A stretch of DNA of 64,000 nt. Origin: Ligustrum vulgare (lineage: Eukaryota > Streptophyta > Magnoliopsida > Lamiales > Oleaceae). Below the pieces are notes generated by a model. That model ran no database searches. It saw only the letters and a list, made by a program, of their open reading frames with translations, and had not been told where the DNA came from. The DNA is taken from assembly GCA_963555705.1 (NCBI GenBank), contig OY743168.1:22264139-22328138 (forward strand), read 5' to 3'. The position numbers and the translations under genes are program-made. Shown piece after piece: positions 1 through 10,713 of this stretch; position 1 is the stretch's first letter, and every line of letters begins with the position of its first letter.

Positions 1-12
1 CCAGAATTCAGA

Positions 13-620
13 ATGTCCTTGTTTAAAATTCCACCTACAAACGTGACAAAACTTCTCAGAAGAGCTGAAAAATACATAAATATGGAAGAGACACTATTGT
101 CGGTTAGGGAGCAGGATCAATTTCACGGAGTAACAGTACAGCCTTCGAAACCCGTCAAACAAGGGAATAAGAGATCAAGGCAAAAAGATGGAAGGAACTC
201 TTCCTAATCCAACACGAAGGGAAGCAGTTATGGACATCAGAACTTAACTCCGTTAAATGCACCTTGATCTCACATTCTCATGGAAATCAAAAGCCGCGAA
301 GATTTGCGAAGGCCCATGCCTATCAAAGGGAAGATCGACGAGAAGAATCGTCATAAGTACTGCGACTTCCACAAAAGCCCGAGTCATACCACTGATAAAT
401 GCAGAACACTAAAATAGGAGATAGAAGCCCTCATAAAAAGAGGCTTCTTGGGACATTACATAAAGAAAGACGATAAAGAGTAGGGAAAAGGGGAAGAGAA
501 GAATAGATCCGTTGGCACCATAAACTTTATCGTTGGAGGAATAGCTTCTGGAGGGGATTCAAATAACGCAAGAAAAAATCATGTCCGGGCATTAGTTGAT
601 CGGGAAGAAAGGTCGGGAGA
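13..620 (+). pseudogene. Tat gag C-terminal part with zinc knuckle (broken)
   Basis: The frame starting at 13 encodes a basic, Lys/Arg-rich segment (64 codons, ends at 207). Around 355-410 a different reading gives a Cys-x-Phe-His ... His-x4-Cys knuckle of the form found near the end of Tat gag (YCDFHKSPSHTTDKC). A TAG at 415-417 and further stops break the frame before the protease. The upstream capsid part is outside the window. Confidence 0.6.
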
Positions 621-666
621 TCATGACCAAGAAGTTTCAAACAGCATCAGCTTCAGTAACGCTAAT

Positions 667-1080
667 ATGGAAGGAATTTCATATCCCCATGACAATGTCG
701 TTGTCATCAATGCCAAAATCGCAAATTTTGATGTCAGAAGGGTGCTAGTTGATAATGGAAGTGCAGCCAATGTCCTTTCCTTGGAAGCCTTCACCAAGAT
801 GCGACTCCCCAGAGATCGACTTCGACAGGTCATTACTCCGCTAACTGGCTTCGGTGGAGGAACAGTGAAACCCGAAGGCCTAATTGACCTTCCTACTTCA
901 CTTGGATCAGAAGAAAAGCTGGTAACAAAGATGATTCCGTTTCAGATCGTGAAGACCCCTATGGCTTAAAACGCTATCTTGGGAAGACCATTCTTAAATA
1001 GCCTGAAAGCAATAGTATCAACATATCACCTGGAAATCAAGTTCCCGACTTCCGCAGGCATAACAACAGTACAGGGAACG
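667..1080 (+). pseudogene. Tat retrotransposon aspartic protease region
   Basis: The 100-codon frame at 667-969 contains the retropepsin active-site motif LVDNGSAANVLSLEAF (near residues 28-43), which fits the VDNGSSADVL form usual in Tat elements. After the stop at 967-969 the reading continues as a flap-like segment ([19 protein letters not shown]), so one in-frame TAA interrupts the domain. The protease would mature the gag-pol polyprotein in the virus-like particle. Confidence 0.75.
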
Positions 1081-1086
1081 TAGTTA

Positions 1087-2040
1087 GTGGCTAGAAGTTG
1101 CTATATCAGCTGTATTGGGAAGAGTAAAATGGATTTGATGTCAATTGAACTTCCTATGGAAGAGCGCATGTCACCAGTTGAAGAACTAGAAGAAGTTAAA
1201 ATCTCAGAAGGGAAGAATTTCACAATTGGGAAAGAACTCCCCAAATTAACGAAGGAAGAACTGTCGTAATGTCTAAAGAGAAATATTGACATATTTGCAT
1301 GGTGTACAGAAGATATGCCCGGGATAGACCCCGCACTTGTTGAGCACAGACTTAATGTCATGCCCGACAAGAAGCCTGTAAAACAGCGAAAAATGCAGTT
1401 TGCCACAGAAAGAAGGCAAATAATAAAGGAAGACATAGATAAGCTTCTGAAAGCAGGATTCATCAAGGAAGTGAAATATTCAGAATGGCTAGCCAACATG
1501 GTATTGGTCAAGAAGCCGAATGGGAAGTGGCGAGTCTGCATAGATTTTACTGATTTAAACAAAGCATGTCCAAAAGACAGTTATCCTCTTCCTCGGATCG
1601 ACAAATTAGTGGATTCCACATCAGGTTCCGAACTTTACAGCTTCCTCGATGCATTCTCAGGATATCATCAAATTCGAATGACACAGGAAGATCAGGAGAA
1701 AACTTCCTTTATGGTAGATGAAGGAATATACTACTATAAAGTCATGCCCTTTGGATTAAAAAAATGTAGGGGCTACTTATCAAAGATTGGTAAACAAGGT
1801 CTTCTCGAAGCATATCGGGCTGAACATTGAAGTTTATGTCGATGACATGGTTGTAAAGAGCTCAAGAAAGAAAGACCACATTGCTGACTTAGAAGACATA
1901 TTCTGTACGCTCAGGGAACATCAGATGAAACTGAATCCCGCCAAGTGCGCCTTCGGAGTATGCTCGGAAAAATTTTTGGGATTCATAATCACCCAGAGAG
2001 GCATTGAAGTTAATTCAGATAAAATTATAGCCCTCGCATC
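1087..2040 (+). pseudogene. Tat reverse transcriptase (frameshifted)
   Basis: Frames 1087-1269, 1315-1830 and the start of 1787-3376 together make an RT. Visible motifs are the finger/palm segment LVKKPNGKWRVCIDFTDLNKACPKD cut by family habit at DLNKACP, then SFLDAFSGYHQI, the VMPFGLK motif, and the catalytic box VYVDDMVV at about 1833-1856. A run of A at about 1758-1765 shifts the frame between FGLK and the VNKVFSKHIGL segment, and a TAA at 1267-1269 splits the linker. RT would copy the element RNA; this copy cannot make a continuous enzyme. Confidence 0.85.
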
Positions 2041-3376
2041 AATGGAACCTCCCAGGAACATCAGGGAAGTACAGAAGCTTACGGGAAGAGTGGCAGCATT
2101 GGGCTGTTTTATGTCAAGGGTAGCAGATAAATATTTTCCTTTCTTCAAGACTCTCAAAGGAAACAAAAATTTTAGGTGGGATGAAGAGTGCGAGATCTCC
2201 TTCAGGAAGTTGAAGGAATATTTGGGTACTCCTCCAATATTGGTAAAGCCACATCCAGGAGACAATCTGTTCTTGTATCTAGCAGTTTCAGATCATGCTG
2301 TGAGCCCTGTCTTGGTCAAAGAGGAAGGGAAGGCCCAAAAACCCATATATTATGTCAGCAAGATGATGTTGGACGCAGAAACTAGATATACCCTAGAAGA
2401 ACAACTTGCACTTGCCTTGGTTACAGCAGCCAGAAAGTTAAGACCTTACTTTCAAGCTCATGCTATAATAGTCCTCATAAATCAGCCCTTAAAACCGATC
2501 TTGCAAAAATCGGATGTCTCTGGTCGTCTACTTAAATGGTCAATCGAGCTTGGGGAATATGACATTGAGTTCAAACCCCGACCTTCTATAAAGGCACAGG
2601 TATTGGCCGACTTGGTCGCTGAACTCGCCCCAAGACCTCGGGGGCTAACGGGTCGTGATAAGGAAGAGGCCACATGGATTTTGAAAGTTGATGGAGCATC
2701 GAATGCCGGAGGCTCAGGAGCCGGAATCATACTAAAAAAGGATGATGGCACAATGAAAATTCAGTGTGTAATAAGGTTTGACTTCCTAGCAACTAATAAT
2801 GATGAAGAGTATGAGGCTGTTATCGCCGGACTTCAAGCAGCTCAAAATCTAGGGGTCGAGCATGTCAAAGTCTTGAATGATTCACAATTGGTGGTAGAGC
2901 AAGTGAACGGCACTTTTGAAGCAAAAGATGAAAAAATGTCATCTTACAGAATGATGGTTTTGGACTTGCAGAGGAAGTTCAAGTCTTGCTGCATAGACAA
3001 AATTTCGAGGTCCGCCAATCATAAAGCAGATGCCCTGTCAAGATTAACCTTTTCTAATCTTGACCATTTAGAGAGAATCGTATTCGTACGAACTCTTCAT
3101 GAACCGAGTATTACACAGCATCCCGATGTCATGGATATTTCAGATCATGAACCCAGTTGGATGGATCCAATTGTTGAATATTTAACATCAGGAAAGTTGT
3201 CGAATGACAAAGCAGAGGCAAGAAGAGTCAAAGCAAAGGCCCCGAGGTATACCTTATTACAGAATACCTTGTTCCGTCGAAGTTTTACACTTCCTTACCT
3301 GCGATGCCTAACTCCAAAAGAAGCAGCTCTTGCTATGGCCAAGGTTCATGAAGGAATTTGTGGAGGACACCAGTGA
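2040..3376 (+). pseudogene. Tat RNase H plus second (archaeal-type) RNase H, and integrase zinc-finger start
   Basis: One 529-codon open frame (1787-3376) continues from RT. Residues about 160-280 are the gypsy RNase H/connection (LYLAVSDHAVSPVLVKE, KPIYYVSKMM, ETRYTLEEQLALALV). Residues about 300-420 form a second RNase H beginning WILKVDGASNAGGSGAGI, with NNDEEYEAVIAGL and NDSQLVVEQV, the duplicated RNase H diagnostic of Tat elements. The frame runs into the integrase N-terminal zinc finger (AKVHEGICGGHQ) and stops at 3374-3376, where an intact element would continue. RNase H would remove template RNA during cDNA synthesis. Confidence 0.85.
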
Positions 3377-4387
3377 GCAAGGGCAGTGGTTATGAAGTTA
3401 ATACGATACGAGTACTATTGGCCAACCATGAAGAAGAACACACTCAGCTATGTTAAAACTTGAGATAAGTACCAAAGGTTTGCAGCCCGACTACATTAAC
3501 CTGCTGAAGAACTATCTTCAATTATGTGCCCATACCCCATCACCCAATGGGGAATTGACATACTTGGCCCGTTCCCCATAGCTCGGCGTCAAGTCAAATT
3601 CCTAGCAGTAGCTGTGGAATACTTCACGAAATGGGTGGAAGCAGAACCTCTTGCCATAATCACAGAACAAAAGTTGGAGACATTTGTATGGAAGTCAATT
3701 ATCTGCCATTTTGGTCTTCCTAAGACACTGATCACTAATAACCGGCGCCAGTTCGAGTGCCAAGCCTTTAAACATTTCTGCAAGAACCTGGGAATAGAAC
3801 ACAGGTTAACTTCTGTTTCATACCCACAAAATAATGGATTAGCTGAAGTTACGAACAGACTCATCTTGCAAGACTTGAGGACTCCCCTTGACAGTGCCAA
3901 GGTTGATTGGCCCGATCTCCTCCCAGAAATACTTTGGACCAACCGAACAACATTCAAAACTGCAACAGGGGAAACTCCATTCATGCTTGCCTTTGGAATA
4001 GATGGTGCTGTTCCAGTAGAAGTAACAATTCCCAGCTTCCGTACCATGACTACAGAATCACCCGACCAGATTGAGGGACAGAGAAAAAGCCTGGATCTTC
4101 TGGAAGAAGTCAGAGAAAATGCTTCCTTGAGAATAGCGGCTTATCAACAGGCCATAACCAAGAAGTTTAATACCCGAGTGAAGAATAGAGAATTCAGAAT
4201 GGGAGATCTTGTCCTTCGTCGAAGCGAGGTCGCTGGTCATGAACCTGGGAAACTTGGACCTATTTGGGAAGGACCATACGAAGTCATCCGAAAAGTGGGA
4301 AAGGGCTCATATAGCCTCCACACAACGGATTCAAAACCTCTTCCTCGGCCATGGAATGTGGAGAATTTGAAGCCATATTACAAGTAG
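3377..4387 (+). pseudogene. Tat integrase core and C-terminal domain (catalytic Asp altered)
   Basis: Just after the stop the zinc-finger region continues with stops (3377-3520). The frame 3524-4387 (287 codons) then encodes the DDE core. The first acidic residue lies in WGIDILGPFP and the Glu in NGLAEVTNRL. The place of the second Asp (normally TDNG) reads ITNNRRQF, so a catalytic Asp is Asn. The C-terminal GPY-like part (LGPIWEGPYEVIRKVGKGSY) follows and ends LKPYYK. No chromodomain is visible, as expected for Tat. Integrase would insert the cDNA; this copy should be inactive. Confidence 0.85.
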
Positions 4388-4664
4388 TCACGTTTCCTTT
4401 GATATCAAAGTCATCTAGTCGTAGAAGAGTCAGGTCTGCGCGCCCATTTTATCTTTTTATTTTCAGACTTGCACGTCCATCAATAATCTCTGAGGTCGGG
4501 CCTGCGCGCCCATATTACTTCTTTTGGTGTCAGGGACGGGTACTCTTTTTCCTTATCCAATTTTTTTCCCACGGAGTTTTTCTAGTTAAGCTTTTAACGA
4601 GGTCCATCGTTCAGTCCCCTTTAATAAAAGTACTTCTTCCGAAGAATGAGCACCAAAGGAAAAA
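4388..4664 (+). other. Tat 3' untranslated spacer after integrase
   Basis: No coding signal. It contains two diverged copies of a GGTCKGCGCGCCCAT-like string (about 4432 and 4496), hinting at an older duplicated unit, and leads directly into the tandem array. Confidence 0.5.
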
Positions 4665-5098
4665 ACCTTGAAATAACTTACAAGGTCATCCAAATGACTT
4701 TACAAGTTATTCCCCCAACAAATAATTTACAATGTCTTATGGAAAGACTTTACAAATTATTCTTCCACGAATAATTTATAAGGTCTCATGGTAAGGCTTT
4801 ACAAATTATTCCTCCACGAATAATTTACAAGGTCTCATGGCAAGACATTACAAATTATTTCCCAAAAAATAATTTACAATGTCTCATGACAAGGCTTTAC
4901 AAATTATTCTTCCACGAATAATTTACAAGGTCTCATGGCAAGACGTTACAAATTATTTCCCAACAAATAATTTACAATGTCTCATGGTAAGGCTTTACAA
5001 ATTATTCTTTCACGAATAATTTACAAGGTCTCATGGCAAGACGTTACAAATTATTTCCCAACAAATAATGTGCAATGTCTCATCCTAAGGCGTTACAG
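4665..5098 (+). repeat. 49-bp tandem repeat (98-bp dimeric units) in the Tat 3' region
   Basis: About nine copies of a 49-bp monomer lie head to tail. Monomers alternate between two types, one with TTCCACGAATAATTTACAAGG and one with CCCAACAAATAATTTACAATG (each cut by one base here and there), so the clean period is 98 bp. The ACAATGTCTCAT string recurs at about 4876, 4974 and 5072. Arrays at this position are typical of Tat/Retand elements and are known as a source of satellite DNA. Confidence 0.9.
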
Positions 5099-5490
5099 AA
5101 CAGGTCGGTGTTACCCGACCTTATTAAGACATTCTTCTACAATTTTTCCAAGACAAGAGCTCGACCTAAACTCTGAAAAGAAGGCCGGCCTTGCTCGACC
5201 TTAACGATCAAGCATCAATCAGTCCTATGTTAATACGGCAAGGAATTAAAGTCAATTCTTATGGCTAAAGATTGTCCTTGCCCAACCTTATACTTTATAA
5301 AAACATGGGATTGATAAAACTAAACGAGGACAACTTGTGTGATCAAAACAGGCAATGATTCAATAAAAAACAAAGTTAAAAGCACGAGCTTTTTGACAAA
5401 ATATTTCATTCATAACAAAGTTGGTTACAAGTGATCCTCGAGGCATACATCGGGTTATACATCAAAATCTATTTAAAACTCCTAAAAAGC
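5099..5490 (+). other. Non-coding spacer between the repeat array and the antisense ORF
   Basis: AT-rich with several GACCTTATTAA/GGTCGG-type words that reappear in the 3' LTR region (about 16575-16645). No gene is seen. Confidence 0.4.
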
Positions 5491-6556
5491 CTATTGTTGA
5501 GGATCATGACCACTAGCATTGCTGGCCTCCCCCTTAGAAGATTCCTCTACTTCATCTTCCTACATAATTGGAGTAACGTCAAGATCTTCCGTTCCCAGAG
5601 GAAATTGGGAAAGTGGGCTGGTGTCTAGCTCGGGTGCATGAATCCGAACCCAAGCCTGCTTCATGCTTTGGGAATGCGACTCAAGGGCATAATTGCCTAG
5701 TGCAAGGTCGTACTCCTCTGACTTCTTAAAGGCCTCAACGGCTTCAACCTTGGTCTGAGCTATTTCGTCACGAGCTCTGCGTAAGTCTTCAGCGAGCTTG
5801 GCGTTATCTTCAAGAGCAAGGTCTCGTTCTAGGGACATCAGCAGAAGGTTTGACTCGACCCGAGCCAATTTTTCCTCAGCAGCCCGAGCCTTTGTTGCCT
5901 TATATTGGACTGAGTGAACGAGTTGGCTCGAGGTCTCTCCTCTTTTAACTCCTTGGTTGATCAGTCCTCGTCCAATGCTGATCAGCTTCAGGTAGGGAAA
6001 AAAAACTTGGTAAAAAAAAAAAAAAGAATGATACCTTCACCGCGGCGTTCATGAAGTGGTCTGCTCCTTGCTCGAGACCCACCTCTTCACAATATTTCTC
6101 TAACAGCCTGGGGTGGAGACCTTCTTCAATTTTTTTCCCGGAGATCTACCAATGTGGGACCCTCGGGGACAACTTCAGGAGCAACTTCTTCCCAAGGTGG
6201 AGGACATTAGGTCTCTCGGCCACTCTCCCTTTAGGGAGGAGCCTCTTCATTTCTCTGGGAGGTTTCCCCTACCCCGAATTGATCTCTGCAAGGCCTTTTT
6301 TGATATCGGTGTCGCACGACCCCTCCATCTTTTCTCTTCTGGGCGGCGTGTCGTGCCCTCTCCTCGGCCGCCTTCCTTAATTTGTTAACATCAAAAACTA
6401 TTCCTACAGAAGATAAGGATGAAAAGGAAGAGGATGAGAAAATAAAAGAGAATAAAAAATAGAGGAATTACAAAAGAAACACATGTATTACTTAATGAAC
6501 AAGGCCGAGGCCTACCGGGCTGAAGGTCAAGACCTGCTTGGCTCAAGATTTCATTG
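5491..6556 (-). pseudogene. Tat antisense ORF, C-terminal half (coiled coil)
   Basis: On the minus strand, frame 5868-5560 encodes a charged helical segment (SLERDLALEDNAKLAEDL, RARDEIAQTKVEAVEAFKK) that looks like a coiled coil. After an in-frame TAG at 5560 the reading continues acidic to a stop at 5491-5493. A GT...AG stretch with a long T-run at about 5988-6036 may be an intron. At 6391-6556 the frame TTNEILSQAGLDLQPG joins exactly to the half at 15191 when the Athila-like insertion is removed. Antisense ORFs of this type are known in Tat elements; their role is unclear. Confidence 0.65.
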
Positions 6557-6561
6557 GTTGT
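6557..6561. repeat. Target-site duplication GTTGT (left), Athila-like insertion
   Basis: GTTGT directly precedes the 5' LTR and is repeated at 15186-15190 directly after the 3' LTR. A 5-bp duplication is the expected footprint of LTR retrotransposon integration. Confidence 0.9.
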
Positions 6562-8076
6562 TGATAAGTGTATTTTATACACTTATTTGTATGTCTAAAT
6601 TAGAATAAATTACTATCATTATATAATATATGCTATTTAATTTGTGCATATTTGTTTACTTTGCAAAAAATATCCCAAAAGATGAAGAATGAAGTAATTT
6701 AAGAGAAAAATGCATAATTGAATATTGATTGAAGCTAAATTGGATAATTGATAAGTTTGTGACGTCAACCAGAAAGATGCAATGTGCCAAAATGAACGAA
6801 TCAGAGGTTGGAGGACCTAATTGAATGAATTAAGAGCTTAAATGGGCAAATCGAGAAGAAGATAAAGTTTGGGGACTAAATTGCAACAATTGAAAGTTGA
6901 GGACTGAAGGTGCAATTAAAAGTCAGGGACTAACTTGTACAGCCGAGAAAAGAGCGAAGTCGCGATCGCTGGTTATGTACCAAGCGATCGCGAGATGGTG
7001 CAAAATATTAACCCGAGAGTTTTAGGGTCAAGCACGCGATCGCTAGGGTGTTAACCACGCGATTGCGTGGCTTTTTGGCTGGGCCGCAGATCAGCTTTTT
7101 CTCGCGATTTTCAACAGCATTCTCGCTTTTTGACCTAGGTTTTCTCCAAAACCTATAAATACAACTCATTAGGCACGAAAATAAGACCTTTGCCTCTCCA
7201 AAGAACGAGCCACAATTGAGAAATCAACATCAAATTCTTGGGGAATCAAGCATTGGAAAGGGGCGTGAATTGAAGATAATTGAATAATCAAAACTTGGTG
7301 CAAGATTTCCATTCTTTATATTATTTTTAATGAACGTTAATTTTTATTTTTATTGTTCTTTATTGATGATGTGTAACTAAATTCTATGTTGGGATGAACG
7401 ATGTAGCCTAGTTATATTATTTTAATTCCAAATTCCGTTGTTTTAATGTTTTGTTGCGTGTATTGATTTATTATTGTTCTTAATGCTTGAATTGCTTGAT
7501 CACCAGTTCATGATTGATTGAATTATTTCCATAATCCGAGAGGTGAGTTAATAATTTAGAACATGGTAATAAATCCGATAATTGAACGAGAGATAGAGAT
7601 ATACTCTTGTTATTATTGCGGTCGTGTGTGAATTCTTGTATTTATTGCATCTAGATAAGGAATATTCAGACCCGCTGTAGAGATACATGGTTGACTTATA
7701 TAGGTAGAATTGATTTAAACTCGAGAGAGGAATTTCAATATAAATTAGTGAATTCGACTGAGTACATAATTAGGAAATAAAACATGGAATTTGAGTTAAT
7801 TTAATTGGTTAGGTGAAATAGTAAATCTCAACTATTTTACAGTCGTTTTTAAAAACAAAACAAATTTAGCAATTTAATTCTTTAATTGATTTTTTTTGTT
7901 TTAGATTTCAAACATCAAATTATTTTGTTCATTCAAATAAGGTTTAGAACTAACATATTTCGATAATTAATTGCAGTCCTCGTGGGACGATAATCCGGAC
8001 TCTTAGGTCCACTTTATTACTTCTCATGACCCGTGTACTTGCGGGGATATCTCGCATCGCGAGATATTAGTGAACA
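6562..8076 (+). repeat. 5' LTR of the Athila-like element
   Basis: Starts TGATAAGTG and ends TAGTGAACA. It holds several GCGATCGC-containing palindromes (6958-7072) followed by TATAAATA at about 7154, the likely promoter box, so transcription should start near 7185. The remainder is AT-rich R/U5. Confidence 0.92.
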
Positions 8077-8082
8077 AGTTTT

Positions 8083-8100
8083 TGGCGCCGTTGTCGGGGA
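8083..8100 (+). other. Primer binding site (tRNA-Asp type)
   Basis: TGGCGCCGTTGTCGGGGA lies six bases after the 5' LTR. It fits the primer site typical of Athila elements, complementary to the 3' end of tRNA-Asp, and would prime minus-strand cDNA synthesis. Confidence 0.88.
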
Positions 8101-8300
8101 CTGTTAATTAATATCGATACTCATTAGTTCTTATTTTACTTTGAACTTTATTTTGCTTATTTTTATTTTTATATTATTTTTCAGTTTTTGTTTTTAATTT
8201 TTGTTTTATTTAATTTATGTTAAGAATGACTAAGTCATTTGATTTGCTTCCTTTTGATACATAAATTGAACGCACCTTTTGACAGAGGCGTAGACAACAG

Positions 8301-10096
8301 TTGGAAGCGAATCAACAAAAAGACTTAGCCATGGCAGATGACATAATTCAGGATAATCAGGGAAATCAACAAAATCTGCCAGCAGCTGTGAATGGACATC
8401 AACAATATCATGGAAGGCGCGTTTTGCGAGATTACATGGTTCCTCATGTGGGGAACATTGGAACCTACATTGTACCTCCTGCAATCCGAGCTAATAATTC
8501 TGAGATCAAGACTTCCTTGATATCCTTGATCCAAAATTCATGTATTTTTCATGGACTGCCATCTGAGGATCCTCATGCCCATCTTCGAACATTTTTGGAA
8601 CTATGTGATATGCAACGCATGAATGGAGTTTAAGATAATGCCGTGAAATTAAAGCTCTTCTCATTCTCTTTAGCAGACAAGGCAAAAACCTGGTTTTACT
8701 CTTTGCCCCTACACACAATCACCACATTTGAAGTTATAGCTAGAAATTTGTAGATAAATTTTTCCCACCTGGCCGCATGTCAAAGCTAAGGCGTGAAATT
8801 TTATCATTCAGTCAACAGCCTGGGGAATCAATTTTTGAGGCTTGGGAAAGGTTAAACGAGCTCATCAGACAGTGTCCTACCCATGGAATCGAAGATTGGA
8901 TCTTGGTTCAGACATTCTATAATGGGTTGACAAATGAAAATAAGAAGCACGTTGACTCAGCAGCTGGGGGTTCAGTAATGGATATGACTTATGAAGAAGC
9001 TTCTGAGATTTTCGAGAAGATGGATTCAAATAGTTGCCAATGGTATTCAGAGAGGTCTGCACCTAAGTCCGGGGGAGTAGTGGCTGTTAATGAGATTACA
9101 TCATTAAATGCTAAATTGGATGCGTTGACGAAGAAAATCGACAGTATGGGTGTGCAGACAGTCAACTCAGTTCAAACAGTGTTATGTGATTTTTGTTTTG
9201 AAAATCACACTGTAAATTTCTGCCCACTTCAACAAAATCAATCAAACCCAGAACAGGTTAACTTCATTGGGAACAGACAGCAAGGTGGTCCATATTCACA
9301 AACCTACAACCCAGAATGGAAGAACCACCCCAACTTCTCCTGGTCTAATAATCAAAATGTTCAGCGTCAGCCTGGTTTTCAACAACAGCAGCAACAACAA
9401 TCTCATAAAACCATGGTAGAAAACATGGAGATGTTAATCCAGCTAGTTAAGAGTCAGAATGGTGAAATTATGAATCAAGCAGCTGAGATTAAGAATTTGA
9501 AGAGACAAGTGGGAGAGTTGGTAGCTAGTAGTTCCACAAGGCAGCTAGGACAGTTACCGAGCAATACTGAAACAAACCCTCGTGAGCATGTTAATGCAAT
9601 AACAACAAGGAGCGGGGTTCAGCTATCTGAAGTGACTGTAGAGGAATATGAGAAGCAGAAGAACCAAAGGAAAGATGTGGTGGAAGAACAGGAAAGTGAG
9701 AAAGAACAGAGGTCGACTCCTGAAATTCAAGAAAAAGCCGAAGAAGACGTTCGAGTTAGACCTCCAGTCAAGGCATATGTACCTCCAGTTCCATATCCAC
9801 AAAGACTGATAAAGCATCATTTGGAGCAGCAGTTTGAAAAATTTTTGGAAATATTCAAGAAACTGCACATAAATATCCCATTTGCAGAAGCGTTAGCTCA
9901 AATGCCACTCTACCTGAAATTCATGAAAGAAATGTTATCAAATAAAAGAAAGCTGGTAGATCATGAAACAGTAGCTCTTAGTGAGGAATGCAGTGCCATT
10001 ATCCAAAAGAAGTTTCCACAGAAACTAACAGATCCAGGGAGTTTCTCTATCCCACTATTGGTAATTTCACTTTTGATAATGTATTGTGTGACTTAG
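8301..10096 (+). pseudogene. Athila-type gag (broken into two frames)
   Basis: Frame 8301-8633 has the Athila gag start (YMVPHVGNIGTYIVPPAIRA, then FHGLPSEDPHAHLRTFLELC) and stops with TAA at 8631. The homologous reading continues with another stop (KTWFYSLP region) into frame 8777-10096: the capsid end (LSFSQQPGESIFEAWERLNEL), a Cys/His cluster (CDFCFENHTVNFCP), a Gln-rich tract at about residues 202-209, and a coiled segment. Gag would form the virus-like particle. At least two lesions separate it from an intact frame, so this copy may not supply Gag. Confidence 0.85.
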
Positions 10097-10713
10097 GGGC
10101 CAGTGTTAATCTAATGCCTTTGTCTGTATACAGGAAACTTGGTTTGGGGGAGCCTAAACCAACCAATATCACACTAAAGCTTGCTAACAGGTCTATACAG
10201 TATTCATATGGGATAGTGGAGAACGTGATTGTTAAAGTGGACAAGTTCTTCTTTCCAGTTGACTTTGTGATCCTTGATATGGAGGAGGACTCTCAGATGC
10301 CCCTGATATGTGGAAGACCATTTCTTGCTACAGGGCGAGCTCTCATAGACATCGAAAAAGGGGAAATCATCTTTAGGGTCGAGAAGGAACAAGTCACTTT
10401 CAGTATCAAGCCAAGGCAAGACCTTGAAGTTCTAAAAGAAAGTTGCTTCAAGGTGGAGGGAGTGATCCAGAAACCCGAAGAAAATGTGGAGCAAGGGATA
10501 AAACTTGAGAATGCTTCGATTTTACAAAGAGGGATTTTAGAAGCGAAACAGGAGAGGAGTAACTTGAAGAAGGAGAAAAAACCAAATTTTAGTCAACAAA
10601 ATGTGGAAAATGAAGTATTTGACTTCAAGAGAGTGAGGAAAGGGATTGAGAAGTGCAAGGCAGGTAATTGCAAGTTGTGCAGGGGCTCAAGAGGATCATT
10701 CAAGCCTCCATGA
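9988..10713 (+). pseudogene. Athila-type aspartic protease and C-terminal tail
   Basis: The 241-codon frame overlaps the end of the gag frame in another phase, so a one-base shift near 10030-10060 separates them. It has the protease motif LCDLGASVNLMPLSVYRKLGLG and later MPLICGRPFLATGRALID, both typical of Athila proteases. The chain ends in a Lys/Glu-rich tail with a Cys cluster (CKAGNCKLCRG) and a stop at 10711-10713. An RT would normally follow; none does. A GTTGGGAGGCAACCC hairpin-like string lies at 10759-10773. Confidence 0.8.

Noticed and set aside
4665..5098. Regular repeats that could be mistaken for a CRISPR array
   Set aside because: No unique spacers: monomers are head to tail in a plant retrotransposon.
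4977..5204. Plus-strand frame over the tandem array
   Set aside because: It is just the repeat unit read through; the translation is itself a repeat with no domain.
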